From Amycolatopsis sulphurea (lineage in GTDB: Bacteria > Actinomycetota > Actinomycetes > Mycobacteriales > Pseudonocardiaceae): 64,000 bases of DNA. How positions within the stretch are numbered: position 1 is the stretch's first letter; each line of letters starts with the position of its first letter. The stretch lies in contig NZ_PDJK01000002.1 of assembly GCF_002564045.1 (NCBI RefSeq), positions 4,030,001-4,094,000 on the forward strand, written 5' to 3'. The translations under genes were made by a program, and so were the position numbers. Shown here in pieces: positions 1-8,278 of the stretch. The notes below the pieces were generated by a model. The model was given only the letters and a program-made list of their open reading frames with translations, was not told the DNA's origin and made no database searches.

Positions 1-156
1 GGCATCACCAACGCCGCCAGCGAAGGCAACAACCGGTTGATCAAGCTGGAAGCCCGTAACGCGTTCGGTTTCCGCAACCCAGCCAACCAACGCCTGCGCT
101 CACGCTGCGCAACCACCCGACAAGCCCGACGAGACAGACTCCCCGATCAACTTTGA
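1..156 (+). CDS. ISL3-type transposase, C-terminal end (partial)
   Basis: The window opens inside an open frame of 51 codons ending at TGA 154-156. The peptide contains TNAASEGNNRLIKL, then AFGFRNPANQR and an Arg-rich tail. This matches what I know of the end of the DDE domain in ISL3-family transposases, where a conserved Glu (here in SEG) precedes an AFGFRN-type stretch. It would catalyse cut-and-paste transposition. Only the last eighth or so of a usual 400-450 residue protein is visible, so integrity cannot be judged. Family assignment is by recalled motif, not by search. Confidence 0.75.
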   Translation, partial: GITNAASEGNNRLIKLEARNAFGFRNPANQRLRSRCATTRQARRDRLPDQL

Positions 157-163
157 AGACCCC
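1..163 (+). mobile_element. Right end of an ISL3-like insertion sequence
   Basis: The transposase stop is followed within a few bases by GAAGACCCC (155-163). Its reverse complement GGGGTCTTC resembles the GG-TCTTC terminus usual for ISL3 elements, so the element probably ends at about 163. The other end lies outside the window, so neither inverted repeats nor a target duplication can be confirmed. Confidence 0.5.
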
Positions 164-299
164 GGTAAGTCCAGTGGTATGATACATGTTAGGCGGTCCG
201 TTTTTGTGAGTACTGAGTGTGGAAACCCAATTCTCTCAATAAACGGGCCGCCGTTCATGTTGACACGCCGGAAACGGCAATCTCAGGTGCCGTGAATAA

Positions 300-1160
300 G
301 CCTCCGGGTACCGACATGGCCCAGATGCCGACGGTGCCCCATGTACCAACAGAATCCGGAGGCCCGCAGAATCCAGGTACCGACAGAATCCGGGTAACGA
401 CGGGACCCGGGTAACGACGGGACCCGGGTGCCGACCGGGCTCATGTGCCGACAGAATCGGGATGCCCGCGGAATCCCGGTGCGGATAGGCCCCAGATGCC
501 GGCCGGGCCTCGGTGCCCTCCGGATGCCAGCGCCCTCAGAACCTCAGCCCTCAGCCCTCAGAACCTCAGCGCATTCAGAGCCTCAGTGCATTCAGGATGC
601 CTAGCGCGCTCAGGATGCCCAGAGCCCTCACGGCACCGGAGTACCCAGAACCCCTGGCGTCCATGGAACCCCGGCGCCTCAGCGCCCCCGACGCGCGGAA
701 TCCCCGGCGCTCTCAGAACCCGGTGCCTTCGGGACACTGGCGCCCCGCCCGCACGTAGAACCCCGCGCTTAAAGAACCCCGGCGTTGTCAGGACACCAAA
801 CGTCCCAGGACCCATCGCCTACGGAAACCGATGTCCTGAGGAAACCAGCGCGCACGAAAGCCTCGGCGCCCACCGAACTCCGGCGCCTACGAAACTCCGG
901 TGCCCACCGAACCCCGGTGTCCACCGGACGTCAGCGTCCTCAGGGCACCCCCGGCGTTTGCAGGACACCAGAGCCCCGAGGACACCGGAGCGCCAAGCAC
1001 CTCGGTGCCCCCGGAACCCGGCGGCCTTGGAACCCGACGGCCCTCAGGACCGGTCAGCCCGGAGAACCACATCAGCCCTCAGGACTAGCCGGCCCCGAGA
1101 ACTGCCGACCCTCAGGGCTGGCTGGTTCTCAGAACCCGACGACCCTCAGAAGCCGACGAC
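300..1160. repeat. Degenerate short tandem repeats, no gene
   Basis: About 0.86 kb is made of imperfect 15-25 base units built on variants of CGGTGCCCACCGAACCCC and CCCTCAGAACC. The units drift along the array: 'ccgacagaatccgg'-type units come first, 'cctcagaa' units at 540-620, and 'ggtgcccaccgaac' units at 850-960. Open frames cross it in several phases on both strands with no domain and no consistent codon bias, as expected of repeats lacking stops. It lies between the IS end and the 3' end of the minus-strand hydrolase gene. No coding or RNA feature could be supported. Confidence 0.6.
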
Positions 1161-1162
1161 CC

Positions 1163-2647
1163 TCAGAAGCCGACGATTCGCGGCGGCCGTGGACCATCCG
1201 TATCCGCCCTGGACTGTTCGGACGGCGGTATCGCGGCGCAATGCAGGCTCTGCTCGGGCCGGACGCCGGTCAGCAAGAAGGTGTCGGCGGTGTCGGTGAC
1301 GCACTTGCTGTTCTTGAAGTAGGCGGCATGCCCCCAGCCGTCGTAGCTGACCAGTGGTGCGCCCGCCTGCTGCGCGGCGCGGACGGCCCAGGCGTAGGGC
1401 GTGACCGGGTCGTACCGGCTGTTCAGCATCAGCATCGGCACCCCGGGGCGGATCGACAGCGGGTGCTGCGGGTTGCGCACCGGGCCTGGCCAGCCCGCGC
1501 AGCCGGTCACCGAGGTCCAGCCGAGCTGGGACAGGCGCACGTCCGGCGAGACCACCGACAACGCCCGCTGGTAGGACTGCAGTTGCGGGAAGCTGGTGAC
1601 CGGCAGCCGCCAGTCCGAGCAGAACACGCTGCCGAACACGCTGGGCACGCTGACCTCCGTGGTCCCGAACCCGGCGGCGGGCGGCTTCCCGTCCCGTAGC
1701 GAGACCAGGTCCTTGGCCAGCTTGTCCCAGGTCGGCCCGTAGAAGTTCCGGGAGACCATACCGGCCAGCGCGAGCGGATCGAGCCGGTCGTCCGGGGTGC
1801 CGAGGGTGCCCTGCTCGGCCCGGGAGTAGAGCTGCGTCATCAGCGCGGACAGGTCCTTGCCGTGCAGCGCGCACGAGGTGTTCCGGTCGCACCATTGGCG
1901 GAACTGGTCGAACAGCTCCTGCACGGCCCTGGTCTCGCTGTGCAGGAACTCCCAGGTGGTCCCGACGGAGTGGTCCATATTGCTGTCCAGCACGAGCGCC
2001 CGCACCCGGTCCGGGTAGGCCTCCGCGTACTGCTGGCCCATCAGGCTCCCGTAGGAAACGCCGTAGTAGGTCAGCTTCGGGTCGCCGAGCGCGGCGCGGA
2101 TGGCGTCGATGTCGCGGACCACGCTCTTGGTGTCCACGTGCCCGGTCAGCGGCCCGCTGACCCGGGTGCAGCTGGTGCCGAGCGCCCGGTTGTAGGCGAG
2201 CAGTTGCCGGTACTGCGCGGCGTCCTTGGGCAGCTGGGGGTTGTCCGCGGTGATCTCGTTGAGCCCGCAGCGGACCGGGGTGCTCTGCCCGATCCCGCGC
2301 GGGTCGAACCCGACGGTGTCGAACCGCGCGGTGACCTTCGGCGAGAGCCCCCAGCCATCCTGCACTTCGCCCGCGCCCGCACCGCCGGGGCCGCCCGGGT
2401 CCATCAGGACCGAGCCGATCCGGTGTGCCGGGTCGGTCGCCTTGCGGCGGGCCAGCGCGAGCTGGATGGTGCCGTCGCCGGGGCGGTCCCAGTCGAGCGG
2501 CACGGTCACCGTCCCGCACTCGACTCCGCTCGCGGTCGGGCAGGGCTTCCAGCCGACCCCGCTCGCCGCGGCCGGTCCTGCGGCGGCCATGCCCGCAAGC
2601 GCCGTGAGCGCCGTCGTCAGCACGGCGATTTTCCTGCCCAAACCCAT
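1163..2647 (-). CDS. Secreted alpha/beta hydrolase, TAP-like peptidase
   Basis: A 494-residue exported hydrolase of the actinobacterial tripeptidyl aminopeptidase (TAP) group, likely removing short peptides from N-termini outside the cell. An N-terminal signal peptide (about 1-29, Ala-rich core, AAA-type cleavage site) leads into the alpha/beta-hydrolase fold. PGGPGG near 84-89 is the oxyanion region, GVSYG carries the nucleophile at about Ser198, and the TAP-like C-terminal domain supplies Asp about 413 (YDPVTPY) and His about 440 (GWGHAA). Length is normal for the family (480-530). It is monocistronic, its 3' end faces the degenerate repeats, and it is divergent from the MarR gene. The natural substrate cannot be told from sequence. 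Confidence 0.9.
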   Translation of the reverse strand: MGLGRKIAVLTTALTALAGMAAAGPAAASGVGWKPCPTASGVECGTVTVPLDWDRPGDGTIQLALARRKATDPAHRIGSVLMDPGGPGGAGAGEVQDGWGLSPKVTARFDTVGFDPRGIGQSTPVRCGLNEITADNPQLPKDAAQYRQLLAYNRALGTSCTRVSGPLTGHVDTKSVVRDIDAIRAALGDPKLTYYGVSYGSLMGQQYAEAYPDRVRALVLDSNMDHSVGTTWEFLHSETRAVQELFDQFRQWCDRNTSCALHGKDLSALMTQLYSRAEQGTLGTPDDRLDPLALAGMVSRNFYGPTWDKLAKDLVSLRDGKPPAAGFGTTEVSVPSVFGSVFCSDWRLPVTSFPQLQSYQRALSVVSPDVRLSQLGWTSVTGCAGWPGPVRNPQHPLSIRPGVPMLMLNSRYDPVTPYAWAVRAAQQAGAPLVSYDGWGHAAYFKNSKCVTDTADTFLLTGVRPEQSLHCAAIPPSEQSRADTDGPRPPRIVGF

Positions 2648-2960
2648 GTACAGCCCGCCAATCGGAAAGAACGGTGATTTCCGTGGCGTGGATCCTGCCA
2701 GAGTCCCGTCGCCGCGCCCAGCCCGGGGTTTCCGTCCATTATGGACTCATTGCGCCGTTCGAGCCGGGCGGGACCGCTTGCCACGAGGGCCAACCTGGCC
2801 ACGGTTGCCCGAATGGCCTATCGCGAACACCGTCCGGGTTACCGGGCACACCAACGCGAATGGGTGATCGAAACGCTCCGTTCGCGCGGGAAATGCACGG
2901 AACGGATTCATTCTTCCGATTTCGCCCTGCCCGGCGGCGCCGGAACGTAGAATTCCCCGG
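2648..2960. other. Intergenic region between divergent genes
   Basis: The 313 bases separate the secreted hydrolase (minus) from the MarR regulator (plus) and must hold both promoters. An open frame crosses at 2741-2950 but has no recognisable domain or ribosome-binding site. No clear -35/-10 pair or operator was found. Confidence 0.4.
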
Positions 2961-3443
2961 ATGGCGGATGGACCGTGGCTCGGTGCGGGGGAAGCCCACG
3001 TGTGGCGTTCCTATCAGCGTGTCCAGCGCGCGCTCGCCGGGGCGCTGGACCATCAGCTGGAGCGGCACGCCGGATTGTCCGGGGCCGATTTCGCCTTGCT
3101 CGGCCCGCTGGCCGAGGCCGTGGACGGGGTACTGCGGATGCGCGATCTCGCCGCGACGGTCGAATGGGACCGGAGCAGGCTTTCGCACCACATCAGCCGG
3201 ATGGAGAAACGGGGGCTGGTCGTCCGGGAGCACTGCGCGGAGGACGCGCGCGGGGCGAACGTGCGGCTCACCCTGTCCGGCCGGCTGGCGGTCGAAGCGG
3301 CCCGGCGACCGCACCGCGAGACCGTGCGACGGTACTTCTTCGACCAGCTCGGGGCCGACGAGCTGGTCGTGCTGGCCGGCGCGTTCGACCGGATGCTCGC
3401 GCGGCTGATCGAGGACGATCACGAGCCGCCCTGCGCTCGCTGA
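2961..3443 (+). CDS. MarR-family transcriptional regulator
   Basis: A 160-residue winged-helix regulator. Residues around 35-110 hold the MarR DNA-binding domain: MRDLAATVEWDRSRLSHHIS is the recognition-helix segment, followed by MEKRGLVVRE and the wing. N- and C-terminal helices would form the dimer interface. It lies 108 bases upstream of a FAD monooxygenase on the same strand, the usual arrangement for a MarR protein that senses a small aromatic or xenobiotic compound and controls its detoxifying enzyme. That link is inferred from position only. Confidence 0.9.
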   Translation: MADGPWLGAGEAHVWRSYQRVQRALAGALDHQLERHAGLSGADFALLGPLAEAVDGVLRMRDLAATVEWDRSRLSHHISRMEKRGLVVREHCAEDARGANVRLTLSGRLAVEAARRPHRETVRRYFFDQLGADELVVLAGAFDRMLARLIEDDHEPPCAR

Positions 3444-3551
3444 CCCGCGTCTGACCCCCGCCGACCGGCACCGTCAGTGCTTCGTGCGGGCGCGGTAAGC
3501 GGCCCGACGCACTCTGGGCGCATCGCACCCGAACGACCCAGAGGAGTACCG

Positions 3552-4751
3552 ATGGCAGGCAAGACCGTCCTCGTTTCCGGCGCCAGCGTCGCCGGCCCGT
3601 CCGCCGCTTACTGGCTGCACCGCTACGGCTATTCGGTCACCGTGGTGGAGGCCGCGCTCGCGCTGCGGCCGGGTGGACAGGCCGTGGACTTCCGCGGCGA
3701 GCAGATGAAACTGCTGCGTGCCATGGGCATGCTGGAGGAACTCCGCGAGCACGAGACCGGAATGGGTGACCAGTTGCTGCTCGACCCGGCGGGCAAGCCG
3801 GTGGTGACCATCCCGAGCCGGTTCATCAGCGGTGAACTCGAACTGCTGCGCGGCGACCTCGCCCGCGTGCTGTACGACCGCACCAAGGACTACACCGAAT
3901 ACGTCTTCGGCGACCGGGTCACCAAGCTGACCGAGACCGCCGACGGGGTCGAGGTGACCTTCCGCCACGGTGCGCCGCGCCGGTTCGACCTCGTGGTCGG
4001 TGCGGACGGGGTGCACTCCGGCGTGCGCACCGCGGCGTTCGGCCCGGAGGCGCGGTTCCGCATCGACCTCGGTTATCACGTCGCGGGCTTCACCGCGAAG
4101 AACCATCTTGGTCTCGACCACCGCGGCCTGATCCACAACGAGCCGGGCCGCGGCATCATGATCGCCGGCCACCGTGATCCGGAGACGGTGCACGTCGGCC
4201 TCTTCTTCCGCGGTGACCCGCAGGGCTACGGACGGCCGGAGCCGGCGCGGCAGAAGGAGATCGTCACCGAGGTCTACGCCGGAGCAGGCTGGGAGGTACC
4301 GCGGTTTCTCGGTGGCCTGGCCGGGGCGGACGACCTGTATTTCGACCGGATCGGCCAGATCGAACTCGACGCGTGGTCCCACGGCCGGGTGGTGCTGCTC
4401 GGCGACGCCGCGTGGTGCGCCGGACCGGGCGGTTCCGGCACCGGGCTGGCGATGATGGGGGCACAGGTGCTCGCCGGGGAACTCGCCGCCGCGGGCGGGG
4501 ACCACCGGACCGCGTTCGCCCGCTACGAGCGGCGGCTGCGCAAACCGGCCCGGGTCGGGCACCGCAACGGCGCGGGCTCGGGTGGCTTCCTGGTCCCGCC
4601 GACCGCGGAGAAGGTCCGCTCCCGCAACCGCACCTACCGGATGCTGGCCGGGCCGATCGGCGGCCGCGTCTTCGACCACCTCGGCACCCGGGCGGCGAAC
4701 GCGGTGAAGTTCCGCGAGTATCCGGGCTGCGGGCGGTCGGCTGGGATGTGA
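3552..4751 (+). CDS. FAD-dependent monooxygenase
   Basis: A 399-residue class A flavin monooxygenase of the UbiH/TetX/PHBH type, which hydroxylates aromatic or polyketide-like substrates with NAD(P)H and O2. The N-terminal Rossmann fold has a variant dinucleotide loop (GASVAGPSAAYWL), then VVEAA at the end of strand 2. Next come VVGADGVHS (the DG motif) near 155-165 and LLGDAAWCAGPGGSGTGLA (the GD motif) near 280-300. I chose ATG 3552 because AGAGGAG lies just upstream; the frame is open 25 codons further but that part is not conserved-looking. The adjacent MarR gene may control it. The substrate is unknown; inactivation of an antibiotic is possible. Confidence 0.88.
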   Translation: MAGKTVLVSGASVAGPSAAYWLHRYGYSVTVVEAALALRPGGQAVDFRGEQMKLLRAMGMLEELREHETGMGDQLLLDPAGKPVVTIPSRFISGELELLRGDLARVLYDRTKDYTEYVFGDRVTKLTETADGVEVTFRHGAPRRFDLVVGADGVHSGVRTAAFGPEARFRIDLGYHVAGFTAKNHLGLDHRGLIHNEPGRGIMIAGHRDPETVHVGLFFRGDPQGYGRPEPARQKEIVTEVYAGAGWEVPRFLGGLAGADDLYFDRIGQIELDAWSHGRVVLLGDAAWCAGPGGSGTGLAMMGAQVLAGELAAAGGDHRTAFARYERRLRKPARVGHRNGAGSGGFLVPPTAEKVRSRNRTYRMLAGPIGGRVFDHLGTRAANAVKFREYPGCGRSAGM

Positions 4752-5541
4752 GTGGGCATGCCGTGGCCTGAGGGGTCGGGCAGCCTGGGTGTGTGCGGGC
4801 TTGCCCGTGGACTCGGTGTGGGCGGGGGAGCCATCGGGGTGTCGGGCTGGCTTGGTCCTTGCTTGGGGCTTGCCGTCTCCCGCGGGGCCGTTCGGCGTCG
4901 TACCGAGGCCTCGGGACGTGCGGCACGGCGGTCGGCAGACCAGCGTACTCGTTTCTGTTTCCGGAAAATTAGCGTACGTGTACGGAAAAAACCCAAAACA
5001 CAATACCTTCGTTCGGTCGTCGCGCCGATGCCTGGCAGCCGCACCGAGACGGTTGACGAGGCCGACGTCCACGGCGGTACACCGATGGTCTTGGCTTCGA
5101 TGGCTGTGAAATCCGTCCTGTGGCCAAAGTGTCACAACGGATTCGTTGTCACCACAGCGATTTCGGGGTTCGACCGGGGTTACGCCGACGCTCGTCCGGT
5201 CATGGATTGGTTGCCCTGCGGTCACTTCTGCCCGGCTGCGTGCACGGGACGGGTGAGCCGACCGGGCGGGTGGTCAACACCGGGCGTGCACCGGGGACCG
5301 GTCCGGGATGCCGGATTATGGCACTGCCCAAGCCATCGAAGCCTGCTAACCAGCGCAGCCGTCGAACCCACCCAAGCCGGCTGACCCACCCAAGTCTTTC
5401 CGCAACGGCTTTCCTGATGTCGACGCCCGCACGAAGGCCAGGCTGCTCGCGAAACGCGACGACCCACTGGGCTGAGCCGGTGAGGCAGTCACCGCGCGCG
5501 TCGTTGAGCCGATAAAATGCACGACTTCGGGAGGCGGCACC
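4752..5541. other. Gene-free stretch
   Basis: About 790 bases between the monooxygenase and the broken membrane-protein gene. Several open frames cross it on both strands without domains or start signals. A short A/T-richer patch around 4950-5010, with a TTTCCGGAAA dyad and GTACGTGTAC, could be a promoter or a scar of transferred DNA. The first 130 bases after the monooxygenase are G/T-rich on the plus strand. Nothing else is supportable. Confidence 0.4.
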
Positions 5542-6144
5542 GTGACCGAACTCGTGCGTTCGTACCTGTTCTCCGGCGGGCCATCGGTGTACTCGGGGTC
5601 GCGCTGCCGATCCTGGTGATCGCCGGCAAGCAACTCCTCGAAGGCGGCGACCTGCTCGGTTCGCTGAGCAGCTACTACTACGGCGATCTGCGCAACGTCT
5701 GTGTGCTGTGCGCGATCGGTGTCTTCCTGATTTCTTACCGCGGTTACGGCTTCATCGACGACATCGCGGGCAACGTCGCGGGGGTTGCGGCATCTGCGTC
5801 GCGCTGTTCCCGACGAGTCCGGCTTCGGCGACGCCGGCCGCGCATGCGATCGGCATCGTGCAGGTCGTGAGCGCCACGATCTTCTTTCCACCCTGGCGTT
5901 CTTCTGCTTGTTCCGGTTCACCAAGACCGACGCCGCCACACCGACCCGGCGCAAGACCCCGCGCAACGTCGTCTGCCGGGTCTGCGGCATCGTGCTGCTG
6001 GCCTGCCTGGTGCTGATCGTGCTCGTCGGGCAGCTCTTCGCCGCTGCCACCTGGCATCCGACGTCATGGCTGGAATCGCCGACCGTGGTCACCTTCGGTG
6101 TTGCGTGGCTGGTGAAGGGTGCGGCACAGCCGAAGGGCCGCTAA
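5542..6144 (+). pseudogene. Membrane protein of unknown function, three frameshifts
   Basis: A good ribosome-binding site (GGGAGGCGG) precedes GTG 5542, which starts VTELVRSYLF. The reading then continues only in other frames: RRAIGVLGVALPILVIAG (from about 5573), ICVALFPTSPA (from about 5784) and LAFFCLFRFTKTDA (from about 5890) to TAA at 6142-6144. Three separate single-base losses near 5572, 5783 and 5889 would restore one protein of about 200 residues with four or more membrane helices and the conserved-looking YYYGDLRNV and SYRGYGFIDDIAGN loops. I recall such proteins as conserved but uncharacterised. It is either a decayed gene or a patch of sequencing deletions. Its stop overlaps the convergent gene end. 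Confidence 0.75.
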
Positions 6145-6773
6145 CGCACTGCTTCCGGGCCGGCGAACTGGGCCCAGTCCTCCGCCCAGCGGCTCGCCCG
6201 CCGACGGTCGAGTACCCGGCGCGCCGCCCAGAACGCACCCGCCAGTACACCGGCCGTGCACAGCCAGGTGAAGGTGGCCACCAGGATCCCGTTGGTGACC
6301 GCGTCGGTGTGGGTGAGCGGGGCGGTGGTCTGCCTGCCGTTGTCGTCGAGCCAGATCCGGGTGGTCGCGCCTTCGGTGGCGGCGCCGGTGGGCACGGTGA
6401 TCGCGCCGGTACGGGGTGCTCCGCCGGGCACGTGCCAAAGCGCGTTCACCCGTGCTGTGCTGGCGATCGGCGCGCTGTCGCCGATGGTCATCGGCTGCTC
6501 CGGCGCCGTCGTCAGTACGGTCGCGGTGGCCTGGTGGCGTGAGCGCAGCTGGGCGTCCGAGGTGGCCGTCTCGGATCGGATGTCCGCGCTGCCCAGCAGG
6601 ACCGCGAGCGGGATCGCCAGCAGCGCGATCAGAATGGCGACTCCGGCGAGCGCGCCTTCGATCCGGTCGGAGCGGCGCAGCAGCGGGTTCCGGGCGGCGC
6701 CGAGGCGCCGCAGCAGTCGTCTACAGGGGTTTGGTGGTCTGCCTGCCCGAGTCCTGTTCCGCATGACCTCCAT
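6141..6773 (-). CDS. Rv1733c-family membrane protein
   Basis: A 210-residue protein with the layout of the mycobacterial Rv1733c family: basic N-terminus with NPLLRRSDRIEG (the conserved NPL-R--DR-E signature), a first membrane helix near 41-61, an extracytoplasmic domain of about 100 residues rich in Thr and Ala, and a second helix near 160-180 before a short cytoplasmic tail. Rv1733c is a dormancy-regulon antigen in Mycobacterium tuberculosis; the biochemical role of the family is unknown. The gene converges on the broken membrane-protein gene with a 4-base overlap. ATG 6773 follows GCGGAGGACG; an in-frame ATG three codons later is an alternative. Confidence 0.85.
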   Translation of the reverse strand: MEVMRNRTRAGRPPNPCRRLLRRLGAARNPLLRRSDRIEGALAGVAILIALLAIPLAVLLGSADIRSETATSDAQLRSRHQATATVLTTAPEQPMTIGDSAPIASTARVNALWHVPGGAPRTGAITVPTGAATEGATTRIWLDDNGRQTTAPLTHTDAVTNGILVATFTWLCTAGVLAGAFWAARRVLDRRRASRWAEDWAQFAGPEAVR

Positions 6774-6891
6774 CGTCCTCCGCCAGGCCCGCGGGCGCTG
6801 TTATCCGCACTACGTTCTTTCCGGTTTACCATCGGATTCAGTGTGTTCCTGCGCACGCCAACCACTCGTGTGGGTTAACCGGAGCGTCCGG

Positions 6892-7311
6892 TCAGTCGAC
6901 CATGCGCACGGTGGCCGTCCGGCTGTGCATGCGGCGGCGGAAGCCGTACTCGGCGACGATGCCGAGCTGAATGCTGCGGTCCGCGGGTGCCCAGTACCCG
7001 GTGCGCACGAAGTACCCGTCCATCGCGCAGAGCCGGTTGGCGGTCTTGCGGGAGCTGATCGGCTCCCAGCCCCACTGCCGCCCGCACTCCTCGACCCCGT
7101 TGCGCCGCACGTAAAGCCGCGGGTTGCCGATCTCGCGGCAGTAGACGCCGCCCTCGGCGATGTAGAGCACCCCGTCCACCTTGTAGAACCGCTTGCCGTC
7201 CAGCAGGCTCACCTGACCGGACAGGGTGAACCGGACGCGCCCGCCCTCGGCGCCGTTCATCGTCCAGTCGAGGCAGAACTCCTGGGTCGGGACCTCGAGC
7301 GACTGGGTCAT
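6892..7311 (-). CDS. Hypothetical protein, 139 residues
   Basis: I do not recognise this protein. The frame is open to 7440, but ATG 7311 is the better start, preceded by AGAAGGGA. The protein is soluble, begins MTQSLEVPTQEF, has a beta-rich-looking centre (RVRFTLSGQVSLLDGKRFY, VDGVLYIAEGG) and three Cys residues (in YCREIG, EECGRQ and RLCAMD). No signal peptide or helix of membrane type is seen. Codon bias fits a real gene. It stands alone, divergent from the GNAT gene. Confidence 0.65.
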   Translation of the reverse strand: MTQSLEVPTQEFCLDWTMNGAEGGRVRFTLSGQVSLLDGKRFYKVDGVLYIAEGGVYCREIGNPRLYVRRNGVEECGRQWGWEPISSRKTANRLCAMDGYFVRTGYWAPADRSIQLGIVAEYGFRRRMHSRTATVRMVD

Positions 7312-7660
7312 GACCGTCCCTTCTGCTTGCCTCTCGTGTTTGCCGCCCCCGCGCGGATGTCCACCGGAAAAGATGCGGCAAAACCCCGGTGCGCGGAACC
7401 AGGTGAGAACCGTTTTCACCCGAAGAGGCCCGCAGGTCACGCTTGGTGTTCATGGGGGGATTAATCGCGCTCCGTCAGGCTTGTGGGGTATCGCGGATAC
7501 GCGACGTGAGAGCGCCGGGTCGGTTTCGTCCCGTCACACCCCCGGGTTGGCGCTATCCACCGCGGAAAGTGCGGTGCCGCCGTGTCGCGAGCGTGATCAA
7601 CAAAGCCTGGCGCGACTCATGACACTTGTCATAGACGGTCCGGCGTGCGACCCTCGCTTT
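7312..7660. other. Intergenic region between divergent genes
   Basis: Separates the hypothetical minus-strand gene from the GNAT/TetR pair. The last 45 bases hold the two operator-like dyads described separately. No coding frame with domain support and no terminator hairpin was found. Confidence 0.4.
7619..7632. promoter_or_regulatory. Candidate TetR operator 1
   Basis: ATGACACTTGTCAT is a perfect 6-base inverted repeat with a 2-base spacer. It lies 29 bases before the GNAT start and its centre is 42 bases (four helical turns) from a second near-copy that overlaps the start codon. The downstream TetR-type gene makes autoregulation plausible; that the site belongs to this regulator is inferred. 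Confidence 0.55.
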
Positions 7661-7674
7661 ATGACGACTGTCAT
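7661..7674. promoter_or_regulatory. Candidate TetR operator 2, over the start codon
   Basis: ATGACGACTGTCAT repeats the ATGAC/GTCAT arms of operator 1, but here the arms are 5 bases with a 4-base spacer. Its first three bases are the GNAT start codon. A repressor bound across both sites would block transcription start or early elongation. Confidence 0.5.
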
Positions 7675-8278
7675 GGTGCGTGCGGCCACCGCGGAGAGCG
7701 TGGCTGGAGTGGTGCGGGCGTGCTCACCCGAGTCGGTGCGGCGGCGGTTCACCGTGGGCCGTGCGCCCGATCCGGACGAGGTGCTGACGCGGTACGGGCG
7801 GTTCCTGCTCGCCGGGCTGGCGCTGGTCGCGGAGCGGGACGGGGTTTCGGCGGGCCTGCTGAACGTGGTCCCGGACGGCGAACGGCGGGCGGAACTCGGG
7901 CTGCTGGTGGCGGACCCGTGGCAGCGTCAGGGCATCGGGCGCGCGCTCGTCGGGCTGGTCATCGGCGCGTCGCGGTGGCGTGGCTGGACGGTGCACGCGA
8001 CCGTGCAGTCGGGCAACGAGGCGGCCGAAGGGCTGCTGCGGGCGTGCGGATTCCGGTTGCTGCCGGAGTACGGCTGGTCGGAGCAGGAATTCGAATACGT
8101 AGTGGGACGAGCCGGAAAGGAGACCTCGGATGGCGGAGCGCCCGGCCCGGGATCGGATGGTCTACAGCGCTGCGCAACTGCTGCGTACGCAGGGTTTGCG
8201 GGGCACCGGGATGCGCGAAGTGGTGGCGCATGCCGAGGCGCCGCGCGGGTCGCTTCAGCACTACTTCCCCGGCGGTAA
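7661..8278 (+). CDS. GNAT-family N-acetyltransferase
   Basis: The first 155 or so residues form a GNAT fold: LALVAERDG and LLNVVPDGERRAELGLLVAD are strands 2-4, QRQGIGRALV is the acetyl-CoA loop (Q/RxxGxG/A), and AAEGLLRACGFRLL is the late helix. It transfers acetyl from acetyl-CoA to an unknown amine. No Shine-Dalgarno precedes ATG 7661, so the message may be leaderless; ATG 7673 is an alternative. Oddly, the frame does not stop at the domain end but runs to 8278, overlapping the TetR gene by 149 bases with a low-complexity tail. A lost stop or a small indel near 8100 would explain this. Confidence 0.8.
   Translation: MTTVMVRAATAESVAGVVRACSPESVRRRFTVGRAPDPDEVLTRYGRFLLAGLALVAERDGVSAGLLNVVPDGERRAELGLLVADPWQRQGIGRALVGLVIGASRWRGWTVHATVQSGNEAAEGLLRACGFRLLPEYGWSEQEFEYVVGRAGKETSDGGAPGPGSDGLQRCATAAYAGFAGHRDARSGGACRGAARVASALLPRR

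Noticed and set aside
445..1299. Open frame of 284 codons over the repeat field
   Set aside because: Product is repeat-derived low complexity, alternative frames are equally open, and no start signal or domain exists.
4752..5384. Plus-strand frame of 210 codons after the FAD monooxygenase
   Set aside because: No domain, no start context, and the opposite-strand frames are just as long.
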